From Streptomyces lacrimifluminis (GTDB lineage Bacteria > Actinomycetota > Actinomycetes > Streptomycetales > Streptomycetaceae): a stretch of DNA of 58,848 nt. Below are positions 26,987-34,694 of this stretch, in pieces. The notes under the pieces are model-generated. The model ran no database searches. It saw only the letters and a list, made by a program, of their open reading frames with translations, and had not been told where the DNA came from. The stretch spans positions 233,365 through 292,212 of the forward strand of contig NZ_BMMU01000005.1 of the NCBI RefSeq assembly GCF_014646095.1, written 5' to 3'. The position numbers and the translations under genes were made by a program. Numbering within the stretch: the first letter of the stretch is position 1; each line of letters begins with the position of its first letter.

Positions 26987-27428
26987 GAGGTCAGCCCTCC
27001 CGTAGTCCACTGTCCGCTCACTGCGCCAACCCGCTCAGATGCTCCGGCAGCAGCCTAGACGGACAGTGGCATCCACCGGGGGCCCACACCTCCGCCCGGC
27101 CGAAACGGGCCCCGTCCGGCTTCAGTCCTCGCCCCTGACGACGTTCCCCTCGGGCCCTCGCCAGGTCTCCCCCGCGTCCCCGTCGAACGTCGCCCGCACA
27201 CAGGTGCGTACACCGCGTCCGCGCAGCCGGCGAGCCCTCGCCCAACCCGTCTCGGCCCTGCGGACAGTGGTCCTCGTCTTCCTCGCTTCGGCACTCACGG
27301 TGCTTCATCTTCCTTCCGCGTCCGGCCCGTTGAGGGATCCTCATCGATCTTCTGACACCGGTTCGCCCGGTTGCGTCTCCGGGTCCCCGTACCGGTCGGT
27401 GGGAAACATGCCCGCCTCGCCGCGCACC
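26987..27428. other. 442-nt region between SDR and DUF5133 genes
   Basis: It holds the SDR promoter and perhaps one small ORF at 27122-27298 (listed separately). Otherwise I see no gene or strong hairpin. Confidence 0.4.
27122..27298 (-). CDS. Doubtful 58-aa ORF
   Basis: GTG-started frame with an Arg-rich N-terminal half and the tail FDGDAGETWRGPEGNVVRGE. A purine-rich stretch (GGAAGGAAG) lies upstream. Third codon positions are about 82 percent GC, lower than in neighbouring genes, and several rare AGG codons occur. It may be a degenerate or spurious frame. No family is recognised. Confidence 0.22.
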   Translation of the reverse strand: MSAEARKTRTTVRRAETGWARARRLRGRGVRTCVRATFDGDAGETWRGPEGNVVRGED

Positions 27429-27659
27429 TCAGGCGTCGGCTCCGACGGCCTGGCTCTCCGATCGGGCGCCCAGCAACTGGCGGCGGGCGACTGTCAGGGC
27501 GGCGCCGATGTCACGGGTGCCGGTGGCGACGCACAGGGTGTAGGAGACGTCGTTCAGCCGATGGAGCAGCTGTGCGTTGTCCTCCTGGTCGTGCCGGGTC
27601 CGCAGGATTTCGTACTGCTCCAGCAGGTCGGCGAGGACGGTGGGGTGGGCCATCAGCAT
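27429..27659 (-). CDS. DUF5133-like small protein
   Basis: A 76-aa soluble protein beginning MLMAHPTVLADLLEQYEILR, with a helical body (NAQLLHRLNDVSYTLCVATG) and end RRQLLGARSESQAVGADA. It matches the size and opening of small streptomycete proteins in the DUF5133 group, whose function is not known; members often sit near regulators. GGGAG lies 7 nt before the ATG at 27659. An ATG two codons later is an alternative. Longer upstream frames are not supported. It is divergent from the SDR gene at 28004 across a 344-nt gap. Confidence 0.8.
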   Translation of the reverse strand: MLMAHPTVLADLLEQYEILRTRHDQEDNAQLLHRLNDVSYTLCVATGTRDIGAALTVARRQLLGARSESQAVGADA

Positions 27660-28003
27660 GAGAGCTCTCCCTTGAGGAGTGACAGCGACGGGGGGTGCTG
27701 CGGGAGGGCTCCGGTCGAAGCGCACCCGAGACAGGCCGTTCGGCGGACGCTCCCGCAGTGGGCCTGTGATCCCAAGCACCTGCGAACCAGGTGCCCCGGC
27801 TCCCACCGCTCAAACAGGCCCTCGGCAGACCAGGTGCTGTCACCACGCACCCGGCCGTGGTGTCGTCGTGAGCCCGGATCCGGCCGTGTGGATCACGCCG
27901 ACGGGGGCACTCCGAGAAGTGGCTCGACACCCCGCGGAAACCTCAGAGAGTGGTGCCGCCACCGCGCCGCACCCCACCGATCCACGACCGAGGAGCAGCA
28001 GCC
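27660..28003. other. 344-nt divergent promoter region
   Basis: It lies between the DUF5133 gene (minus) and an SDR gene (plus). No gene seen. It contains one clear dyad at 27841-27862, listed separately, and several GGTGC/GCACC short repeats. Confidence 0.4.
27841..27862. promoter_or_regulatory. Dyad CACCACG-N8-CGTGGTG
   Basis: Perfect 7-bp half sites with an 8-nt spacer, 141 nt upstream of the SDR start and 182 nt upstream of the DUF5133 start. Its shape fits a dimeric regulator site. No cognate regulator is encoded next to it. Confidence 0.35.
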
Positions 28004-28876
28004 GTGCCTGAGAATCCCGTTGACAAGCACCCCCGACCCGACTTCCCGGAGCAGGACCAGCAGCATCCTGGATGGACCGGCCCGATGGACCCGCCGCCCG
28101 ACCACGGCGAGGACTCCTACGAAGGCAGCGGTCTCCTCCGCGACCGCAAGGCGCTGGTGACCGGCGGCGATTCCGGCATCGGCCGTGCCGTGGCCCTCGC
28201 CTATGCCCGCGAGGGCGCCGACGTGCTGTTCACCTATCTGCCGGAGGAGGAACAGGACGCCGCCGAGACCGCGCGCCTCGTCGAGGAGGCGGGCCGCAAG
28301 GCCGTCGCCGCGGTCTGTGACATCCGCGAGGAGGAGCAGTGCCGTCGGCTGGTGCAGCGCGCCGTCGACGAGTTCGGCCGGATCGACATCCTCGTCAACA
28401 ACGCCGCCTACCAGATGTCCCAGCCGGACGGGATCGCGGCGATCTCCACGGAGCAGTTCGACCGGGTGGTGCGCACGAACCTGTACGGCATGTTCTGGCT
28501 CTCCAAGATGGCCCTGCCGCACATGCCCTCGGGGGGTTCCATCATCAACACGACGTCCGTGCAGGCGTACAAGCCGAGCCCGCATCTGCTCGACTACGCG
28601 ATGACGAAGGGCGCCATCGTGACCTTCACGCAGGGGCTCGCGCAGATGGTGGCCGCCGACGGCATCCGCGTCAACGCCGTCGCACCCGGCCCGGTATGGA
28701 CTCCGCTGATCCCGGCGACGCTCCCGGACACCGCCGAGTTCGGCAAGCAGTCACCGCTCGGGCGGCCCGCGCAGCCGGCCGAGATGGCGCCGGCCTTCGT
28801 CTTCCTCGCCTCACCGCGGGCGAGTTTCATCACCGCGGAGATCCTCAACGCCACGGGCGGCATTCCTCTCCCGTGA
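28004..28876 (+). CDS. SDR oxidoreductase of the YghA/GSP39-like stress group
   Basis: A 290-aa NAD(P)-dependent oxidoreductase with the extended N-terminus seen in the general-stress SDR group (HPRPDFPEQDQQHPGWTGPM). The cofactor motif is TGGDSGIGRA, NNA is in VNNAAYQMSQ, the catalytic Ser is in NTTSVQAYKPS and the YxxxK motif is YAMTKG. The C-terminal FLASPRASFITAEILNATGG is also typical. The start is GTG 28004 with GAGGAG 8 nt upstream. In Bacillus, relatives are sigma-B-dependent general-stress proteins; no clear sigma-B promoter was found here. The following FUSC-family gene is close and may be cotranscribed. Confidence 0.92.
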   Translation: MPENPVDKHPRPDFPEQDQQHPGWTGPMDPPPDHGEDSYEGSGLLRDRKALVTGGDSGIGRAVALAYAREGADVLFTYLPEEEQDAAETARLVEEAGRKAVAAVCDIREEEQCRRLVQRAVDEFGRIDILVNNAAYQMSQPDGIAAISTEQFDRVVRTNLYGMFWLSKMALPHMPSGGSIINTTSVQAYKPSPHLLDYAMTKGAIVTFTQGLAQMVAADGIRVNAVAPGPVWTPLIPATLPDTAEFGKQSPLGRPAQPAEMAPAFVFLASPRASFITAEILNATGGIPLP

Positions 28877-28925
28877 GCGACAAGTGGGAGACGGGGAAGA
28901 GGAAGAGCTGAGGAAGGGGCGGGAG

Positions 28926-30091
28926 TTGGGGAACGCGAATTTCCTCGCGTGGCGATCGATCACCGGCTCGATCACCCGTGAGGCCGGCGCCGTGTGGCGT
29001 TCGGCTCGCACGTGCTTCACCGAGGCCGGGCCGGAGCGCGACACCGCGGTGCAGTCCCTGAAGGCGGCGGGCGCCGCGCTGCTGGCCTGGGCGGTGGCGG
29101 GCTGGTGGTGGAACGCGCCGATGGCCCTCCTGGCGCCCTGGACGGCACTGTTCCTTGTCCAGCGCACCGTCTACCGGTCGGTGGTGTCGGGGCTGCAGCA
29201 GTTCACCGTGGTCGTGGCGGGCACACTCCTCGCCGCCGGGGCGGGCACGCTCACCCACAACACCATGGCCGCCATGGCCTTGGCGCTGCCGCTCACCGTG
29301 CTGCTCGGCACCTACGCGCGCTTCGGCACGGAGGGCCTGTCCGCGCCACGGCCGCCCTCTTCGTTCTCGGCTACGGCTCGTACACGGGCTTCGACATCCT
29401 GCACCGGCTCCTGGAGACCCTGGTGGGCGCGGTCATCGGCATCTGCGTGAACGCCTTCGTCCTGCCGCCGGTCCACTCCCGCGATGTCCGCCGGCTGCGG
29501 GGGCGACTGCCCGAGGAGTGTGCCGACCTGCTGCACACCGCGGCCGACGGCCTCCGGGAAGCGTACGACCGGGAGGAGGCCCGCGGCTGGTACGAGCGGG
29601 CGGTGCGGCTCACCGACGCGGTGACCGATCTCCGGGCCGCGCGGCGCTGGTCGGAGGAGGGCCACCGGCTCGATCCCGGGCACAGGATGCGCCGCTCCGG
29701 GTCCGAGCCACCGCCGGCCGGCTGGGACCTCACCTGGGACCGGGTCGCCGAGGACATCCGGGCGACCATGCGCACGCTGACCGAGGCCACCGTGCTGCCG
29801 GACGGCGTGCCCGGCATCCTCGCGACACTGCTGCGGGCCGCCGGTGACGTCCTCGGCCTCCAGGAGAGCGACGGCTCCGACGACCGCCGCCGCACCGAGG
29901 CCGCGGCGACGGCAGCGGAAGCCCACCACCGGCTGACCCACGTACTGGCCGACGGCCGCTCCGAGACCACTCCCGAGCTGGGCGGCCTGACCGCGGACAC
30001 CCAACGCCTCCTGGACGACCTCGCGCCACTCACCACGGCACGGCACAAGACGGCCCGCCACCCAGCCGAAAAAACACCCGCGCCCTCCTGA
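28926..30091 (+). pseudogene. FUSC/aromatic-acid-exporter-like membrane protein, frameshifted
   Basis: Two overlapping frames encode one protein. The first half runs in one frame through several membrane helices (AAGAALLAWAVAGWWW, TLLAAGAGTL) to RFGTEGLSAP near 29347. The continuation (ATAALFVLGYGSYTGFDIL, then GAVIGICVNAFVLPPVHSRDVRRL) is in the frame one base earlier. One missing base at about 29345-29351 explains this and would restore AP-T-AALFVL. The C-terminal part is cytoplasmic and helical, about 200 residues. The start is uncertain: TTG 28926 has AGGAAGGGG upstream, GTG 28884 has none. Either a true null mutation or a sequencing error. Confidence 0.75.
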
Positions 30092-30285
30092 CCGACGCGC
30101 TCACCGCTCCCCCGAGCCGAGCCCACGGGCAGTCCCGACGCGACAGGCCCGGCCCGGCCGGCCGTGCTCGACGTCGCGGACCGGACGTGGCAGAGCCGAC
30201 GCGGCCGGCCGACCGGATCGACGCCACCGACCCGGATACGACAGGTCCGAGGTGGCCGGTCGTCGCGGCGCCGCGCACCGGACGC

Positions 30286-30334
30286 GGCAGGCCCGTTCCG
30301 GGGCCACGGATCGGCGTTCCGGAACGGGCCTGCC
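30286..30334. terminator. 16-bp perfect hairpin, bidirectional terminator
   Basis: GGCAGGCCCGTTCCGG at 30286-30301 is exactly complementary to CCGGAACGGGCCTGCC at 30319-30334, with a 17-nt loop. It is 27 nt past the hemerythrin stop and about 195 nt past the FUSC-family stop, between convergent genes. Confidence 0.85.
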
Positions 30335-30361
30335 AGCATGGCTGGCAGCCGAGGGCGGGGT

Positions 30362-30931
30362 TCAGCCGTCCTTGCCCATGGTCTTGCGGACCGCGTCCCT
30401 GGTGCGGTCGACGAGCGCGGCGACCGGACCGAGGGCCAGGTTCTTCTTCGCCGACTCCGTGCCCGGATGGGGACGGGTGGGTGCCATGGCCTCGGCCGCC
30501 TTGATGCCGGAGGCCAGGGAGGCGAGGCGCGCGGGGTCCGCGCTGCGGCGGATGTGGATGAACTCATAGCGTTCCTCCGCCCGGGCGTGTGCCATCACCT
30601 CGGCGCGCAGGGCGGCGAGTTCGGAGAGGAACTTGGGGTCGTCGGTGTCCGCGTCGTCCAGCCGCGCAAGGGTCTCCTTCGCGGCCTTCTCCTCCGCGAG
30701 GCGGTCCTTCACCACGTCCTCGCCACCGGCCACCGACTTCCTGGTGAAGGGGTGGATCACCTCTTCCTCGGCGGTCTCGTGGACCGCGAGCAGCCGCACC
30801 AGACGCCTGAAGGCGTCCCGGCGTTCGTCGCCCGTGGACTGCTCGACCTCGTCGAAGAGGTTGCGGATGTCGCCGTGCTGCCGCATCAGCAGGGCCACGA
30901 CATCGGCGTCGCTCGCCGCGATCCCGGCCAT
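30362..30931 (-). CDS. Hemerythrin HHE-domain protein
   Basis: A 189-aa soluble protein that probably binds a di-iron centre and reacts with oxygen or nitric oxide. Likely ligands are H19 (RQHGD), H51, E55 and H60 (HETAEEEVIH), and H115 and E119 (HARAEE), the standard HHE pattern in the first 125 residues. The C-terminal 60 residues are basic and helical (ESAKKNLALGPVAALVDRTR). GAGGAGT lies 5 nt before the ATG, inside the end of the ferritin-like gene, whose stop is 1 nt away, so translation is probably coupled. Confidence 0.92.
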   Translation of the reverse strand: MAGIAASDADVVALLMRQHGDIRNLFDEVEQSTGDERRDAFRRLVRLLAVHETAEEEVIHPFTRKSVAGGEDVVKDRLAEEKAAKETLARLDDADTDDPKFLSELAALRAEVMAHARAEERYEFIHIRRSADPARLASLASGIKAAEAMAPTRPHPGTESAKKNLALGPVAALVDRTRDAVRKTMGKDG

Positions 30932-30932
30932 G

Positions 30933-32135
30933 TCAACTCCTCTCGCGCGAAGCGGCGTCGGGGTGCTCCCCCTCGGTCTGCGAGCGGTACTCGCGGCCGA
31001 ACATCTCCCGGTGCTGGACCATCACCCGCTCGCTGGGCGGCTCCTCGCCCCCGTGGATCTGCTCCTGCATCCGCTGGAACCGCTCATGGGCCTCCCGCAC
31101 ATAGCCCGTGCCGAGTGTGGTCAGGTCCATCTGGGTGTCCAGGAGTTCGCGGAGGTACGCCTTGTTCGGCTCGAAGGTGAGCACGTTCGGCAGCTCCGGG
31201 GCCAGCACCTCCTGCGGCTCGCGCCCGTCATGACGGCGCATCAGATCGCAGGCGATACGGAGGTGTTCGAGCTCCATGTTCAGATGGAGCTCCCAGATCG
31301 CCTTCACCTTCGGGTCGGGCTCCGTCTCCATGAACGAGTGGTAGAGGTAGCACTCGTTGTACTCGTGGTGGACGAGCTGCTCCCACCAGCTCTCACCCGG
31401 GTCGACCAGCGACTCGTAGTGGGTGACGTGCTCCTCCTCGATGAGGCCGATCTCCTGGTACAGCTGGCGGGCGATCGGCTCCATGTACTGCGGGCCGACG
31501 TTCATGTAGAAGTTCATGGTCTGCTGTTCGGCCGACATGATCGTCAGCGCGTGGAGCCTGGAGAGCGGGTCGACCGTCGCACGGTCGTAGGGCTCACGCA
31601 CGTTGTCGACCGGGTGACGGTGGTGGAGTTTCGTCGGCCTGCCCGGCATCACCTCGGTCAGGCCCTCGACGATCGCGTCCGCCTTGCGGTGCTCGATCAT
31701 CTCGTACAGGTTGGCGTACCGGTACAGATGGTCGAAGTCCTCCAGGACACCGAACTGGTAGGCCTGCTTGAGGTAGGGGTCCGGTTCCGCCCGGGCGACC
31801 CAGCCGGTGAGATCGACCGCCACCTGCTCGTAGGCGATCGTCGTCTCCAGCACCGAAGCCAGGCCGGGCAGCAGCCAGTTGACCACCTTCTGCTGTTGCT
31901 GCTCGATGTAACGGACCTCCGCCAGCTGCCTCTTGACCTCCGGGTCGGGACAGTGGCGGGCGAACTGGTGGCTGAAGAGGATCGCCTCGACCTCGATGCC
32001 GTTCATGGCGATGATGCGGCAGCGGGTGTAGGGGTCGCAGTGGTCCGGGTCGATCGGTTCGACGTCCAGCTCACGCCAGTTGCGGAGCTGCCGGTCGAGC
32101 GGAATGCCTTGCTGTTGCAGGGGGTTGAAGGTCAC
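30933..32135 (-). CDS. Ferritin-like-fold protein of unknown function
   Basis: A 400-aa protein whose helices carry carboxylate/His pairs of the ferritin-like type: EVRYIEQQQQKVVN, AYEQVAVDLT, EEEHVTHYESLV and NMELEHLRIACDLM. This suggests a di-metal centre, but no named family is certain. Its length is about twice a simple ferritin-like domain, so two four-helix units may be present. The GTG at 32135 has GAGGAGG 5-6 nt upstream. An upstream sigma-B-type promoter and the coupled hemerythrin gene suggest a stress-induced iron, oxygen or peroxide role (inferred). Long upstream frame extensions are not real. Confidence 0.85.
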   Translation of the reverse strand: MTFNPLQQQGIPLDRQLRNWRELDVEPIDPDHCDPYTRCRIIAMNGIEVEAILFSHQFARHCPDPEVKRQLAEVRYIEQQQQKVVNWLLPGLASVLETTIAYEQVAVDLTGWVARAEPDPYLKQAYQFGVLEDFDHLYRYANLYEMIEHRKADAIVEGLTEVMPGRPTKLHHRHPVDNVREPYDRATVDPLSRLHALTIMSAEQQTMNFYMNVGPQYMEPIARQLYQEIGLIEEEHVTHYESLVDPGESWWEQLVHHEYNECYLYHSFMETEPDPKVKAIWELHLNMELEHLRIACDLMRRHDGREPQEVLAPELPNVLTFEPNKAYLRELLDTQMDLTTLGTGYVREAHERFQRMQEQIHGGEEPPSERVMVQHREMFGREYRSQTEGEHPDAASRERS

Positions 32136-32563
32136 CTGGGCCTCCTCGTAGAGCTGGGCCGTACAGGGCCCCCGCCGCGTACCCGTGGCCTTTGCGCACA
32201 AACGGCTCGGGCGAGGCTCTCCCGAACGGGCTTCGCTGTCGGCCGACCGTGAGGAATCAGCGGGTCCGACATCCGCTCGGCCGGTTACCCAGCAGACGCT
32301 CCGTACCTCACGACGTGTCGGTCGCGGGCCGACGGCACCGGAGCAGCGCCGACGTGGTTGCGCCGTCCCGTCCCGTGCCTTCTCAGCTGTGCGTGAGCCG
32401 GACGTCCGGTGTCCGGCTCCGTGGCACGACGGGTATCCCGGCTCCGCCGGGACACCGCGGCTGTCGGCGACCGAATCACGGCAGTGTGATCCGGCCTCCC
32501 GGGGTACTCGGCGGGCGTCGCACGTCACACGGGCGTGCCTTCGATCCCGAGGGAAGTGGTCCC
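32136..32563. other. 428-nt divergent promoter region
   Basis: It lies between the ferritin-like gene (minus) and a hypothetical gene (plus). It contains the sigma-B-type promoter at 32179-32203. A GGGTAC at about 32499 points toward the plus gene, but its best upstream box has a 13-nt spacer, one too short. I see no gene here. Confidence 0.45.
32179..32203 (-). promoter_or_regulatory. Sigma-B-type promoter GTTTG-N14-GGGTAC
   Basis: On the minus strand GTTTG (32203-32199) and GGGTAC (32184-32179) are separated by 14 nt. This matches the S. coelicolor sigma-B consensus GNNTN-N14-16-GGGTAY. The start codon of the ferritin-like gene is 44 nt downstream. Confidence 0.65.
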
Positions 32564-33100
32564 ATGCACGACCGCCCGAACCGAACGGACACGGATCTGC
32601 TCGGCATCTACCTCAACGACCATCTCGCCGGAGCCACCCTCGGCACGGACCGGGCCCGGTCGCTGGCCGAGGCCGAGGCCGAGCGGGACCCGGCGCTCGC
32701 GGACGCCGTGGGCCCCCTCTCCGACGAGATCGCCGAGGACCGTGCCGACCTGGTGCGGATCATGCGGTCGCTCGATGTCCCCGTACGCCGCTACAAGATC
32801 GTCGCGGGCCGGCTGGCCGAGCGGGCGGGTCGGCTCAAGGCCAACGGCCGGATCGTCCGCCGGTCTCCGCTCACCCCCGTCGTGGAGCTGGAGCTGCTGC
32901 GTCTGGGCGTGGAGGCGAAGGTCGCCGTCTGGCGGACGCTGCGGCGCCTGGCCGACGCCGACGACCGTCTCGACCCCGTGCGCCTGGACGGCCTCCTCGG
33001 CCGCGCCGACCGGCAACTGGACACCCTGGAACAGCTGCGCCTGCGCCAGGTCGACGAGACCTTCAAGCCCCGGGCCGAGGCCCTGGTCACAGCTCGGTAG
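32564..33100 (+). CDS. Helical hypothetical protein
   Basis: A 178-aa soluble protein, almost entirely helical. The start MHDRPNRTDTDLLGIYLNDH is followed by Ala/Glu/Arg-rich helices (ARSLAEAEAERDPALADAVG, VVELELLRLGVEAKVAVWRT) and a final heptad-like stretch (LDTLEQLRLRQVDETF). There is no signal or membrane segment. GAGGGA lies about 9 nt before the ATG. Streptomycetes have similar proteins beside stress genes, but I know no function. It is divergent from the ferritin-like gene and convergent with the hydrolase gene. Confidence 0.82.
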   Translation: MHDRPNRTDTDLLGIYLNDHLAGATLGTDRARSLAEAEAERDPALADAVGPLSDEIAEDRADLVRIMRSLDVPVRRYKIVAGRLAERAGRLKANGRIVRRSPLTPVVELELLRLGVEAKVAVWRTLRRLADADDRLDPVRLDGLLGRADRQLDTLEQLRLRQVDETFKPRAEALVTAR

Positions 33101-33129
33101 CCGGGCGCTCCCGAGCGACCGCGCCCCGG
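33101..33129. terminator. Weak hairpin between convergent genes
   Basis: CCGGGCGC at 33101-33108 pairs with GCGCCCCGG at 33121-33129, with one bulged C. It lies between the stop at 33100 and the convergent stop at 33139. The stem is short but well placed. Confidence 0.4.
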
Positions 33130-33138
33130 CCCTCGCCG

Positions 33139-34551
33139 TCAGCGCCGAGCCGAGTGTGCCGGCCCGTCGCGGCCGACCGTCAGCGGCGCCGGGCGGTACG
33201 GGACGTACGCCGCCCCGTCCAGACCGAGCGCGGTGGCGGAGCGCTGGAGCGCGGCCGGGGTGGCGACGTCGTCCCAGCGGCCGGTGTCGACGCGGTGTTC
33301 GAGGGCGTGCAGGGCGGCCACGGTCTCGGCGGTGGTGAACGTGCAGTGGCCCTGCCGCTCGACATAGGCCTGCCGCAGGAGCGCAGCGTCGCCCGAGGCG
33401 CGCACCCGGGCGGCGAAGCGGGTCTCCTGCTCCACCGGCACCAGGTTGTCGGCGGTGGTGTGGATGTCGAGCAGGGGCACGTCGAGCCCCTGACCGGCGG
33501 AGGACGTCCGCTGCGCGGTACGGACGGCGGCGGGGTCGGCGGTGACCGTGGCGCCCTTGGTCAGCGTGCGCAGGTCGGCGACCAGGTCGAGGCCGGCCGC
33601 CCGGTAGAGGGCGCGGACCTGGGGCGCGTGGGTGGAGCCGTTGAGCAGGCGGGCGTAGTCGACGCCCTTGTTCCAGGAGTTGTTGCCGCCGACGGACTGC
33701 TCGATGGCGTACCGGCCGCCCTCGACGAACGACAGGATGCCCTGCGCGAACCACGCGTACTGCTGCTCCTGCTGGCCCGCCCAGTCGGTCGGGGCGGGCC
33801 GGTCCTTGCCTGGCACCCAGGCGGGCAGGTTGAGGAAGGCGGCGGCCAGCGCGATCCGGGCGCGGCCCTGCGGGGTGGCCTGGGCGGCGTTGACCGCCTT
33901 GGTGAGCAGGTCGGCGGTGGCGGCGGCCTCGGCCTGGGTGGCGAACCGTACGAGTTTCACGTCCTGTTCGGGCAGCAGCAGGCGGGCGATCGTGTACTCG
34001 GCGTCCAGCTGGTAGTTGTCGAGATCCGTGGCGCCCGCGACCAGACCGCACTGGCCGAGCGCGCCGTCGATGCGCCCGCCGCCGTCCCGGGCCAGCTGCG
34101 CGTTGACGAGCCCGCCCATCGAACTGCCCATGGCCAGCGTGCGCGACGGCTCGCCGATCTTCGCGGCGACGGCGTCGATGGTGGCGAACTGGTCCCGCGC
34201 GGCGCTCTCCAGGGCCCACATCGAGCCGTTCGGATCGTACGACGACCCGGCCAGCGCATAGCCCTGGGCGAGCAACTCGGTGCGTACGGCCTCGCTCGGG
34301 GCGTTCCTCGCGACGAGGGGGCCGAAGCCGTGGCTGAACACCACCAGGGTGCCGTTCCAGTCGTCGGGGACGTCCGCGATCCAGGTGGCACCGTCGGCGA
34401 GGGTGCCGGTGAGGTGGCCGGAGACGGCCGCGTCCGGCTGGGCGGCCGACGAGGGGACGGTGGTGAGCGCCACCGAGGTCAGCGTGGCCAGGACGGCCAG
34501 GGCGATACGGGAACGGGTGCGGAGTGTGCGGGAACGGGTGTCGGCGGGCAT
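33139..34551 (-). CDS. Secreted alpha/beta hydrolase
   Basis: A 470-aa exported enzyme. A Sec signal with an Arg-rich start and hydrophobic core ends near AQPDA at about residue 40. The nucleophile elbow is GSSMG with Ser144. The oxyanion-side HG motif is in VFSHGFG (72-77). A likely catalytic His is in RQGHCTF, and an Asp is in LLDIHTTADNLVP. Esterase activity is the best guess. Its place after the mannan genes could suggest removal of acetyl or other ester groups from mannan, but it has its own promoter, so this link is weak. AAGGAG lies 8 nt before the ATG. Confidence 0.85.
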   Translation of the reverse strand: MPADTRSRTLRTRSRIALAVLATLTSVALTTVPSSAAQPDAAVSGHLTGTLADGATWIADVPDDWNGTLVVFSHGFGPLVARNAPSEAVRTELLAQGYALAGSSYDPNGSMWALESAARDQFATIDAVAAKIGEPSRTLAMGSSMGGLVNAQLARDGGGRIDGALGQCGLVAGATDLDNYQLDAEYTIARLLLPEQDVKLVRFATQAEAAATADLLTKAVNAAQATPQGRARIALAAAFLNLPAWVPGKDRPAPTDWAGQQEQQYAWFAQGILSFVEGGRYAIEQSVGGNNSWNKGVDYARLLNGSTHAPQVRALYRAAGLDLVADLRTLTKGATVTADPAAVRTAQRTSSAGQGLDVPLLDIHTTADNLVPVEQETRFAARVRASGDAALLRQAYVERQGHCTFTTAETVAALHALEHRVDTGRWDDVATPAALQRSATALGLDGAAYVPYRPAPLTVGRDGPAHSARR

Positions 34552-34629
34552 GGAGCGGCTCCTTGCGTGGGGGGTGGCTTACGGAGCGGGACCGTGCGTG
34601 TGCTCAGTGCGCTGAGCGAGGACGTGAGG

Positions 34630-34659
34630 AATGTAGGGCTCATTTCTTGCGGCCGTCAA
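34630..34659 (-). promoter_or_regulatory. Promoter for the secreted hydrolase
   Basis: TTGACG (34659-34654) and TACATT (34635-34630) are separated by 18 nt on the minus strand, close to the housekeeping sigma consensus. The start codon at 34551 is about 70 nt beyond the expected transcription start. Confidence 0.6.
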
Positions 34660-34694
34660 GATAATGCACAACCATCGGCGGATACGGGCCGCGG

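Noticed and set aside
29330..29360. Programmed ribosomal frameshift in the FUSC-family gene
   Set aside because: There is no slippery heptamer and no obvious downstream pseudoknot, so a simple lost base is more likely.
32480..32504. GTGTG-N13-GGGTAC as a sigma-B promoter for the gene at 32564
   Set aside because: The spacer is 13 nt, one short of the accepted range, and no alternative upstream box fits.
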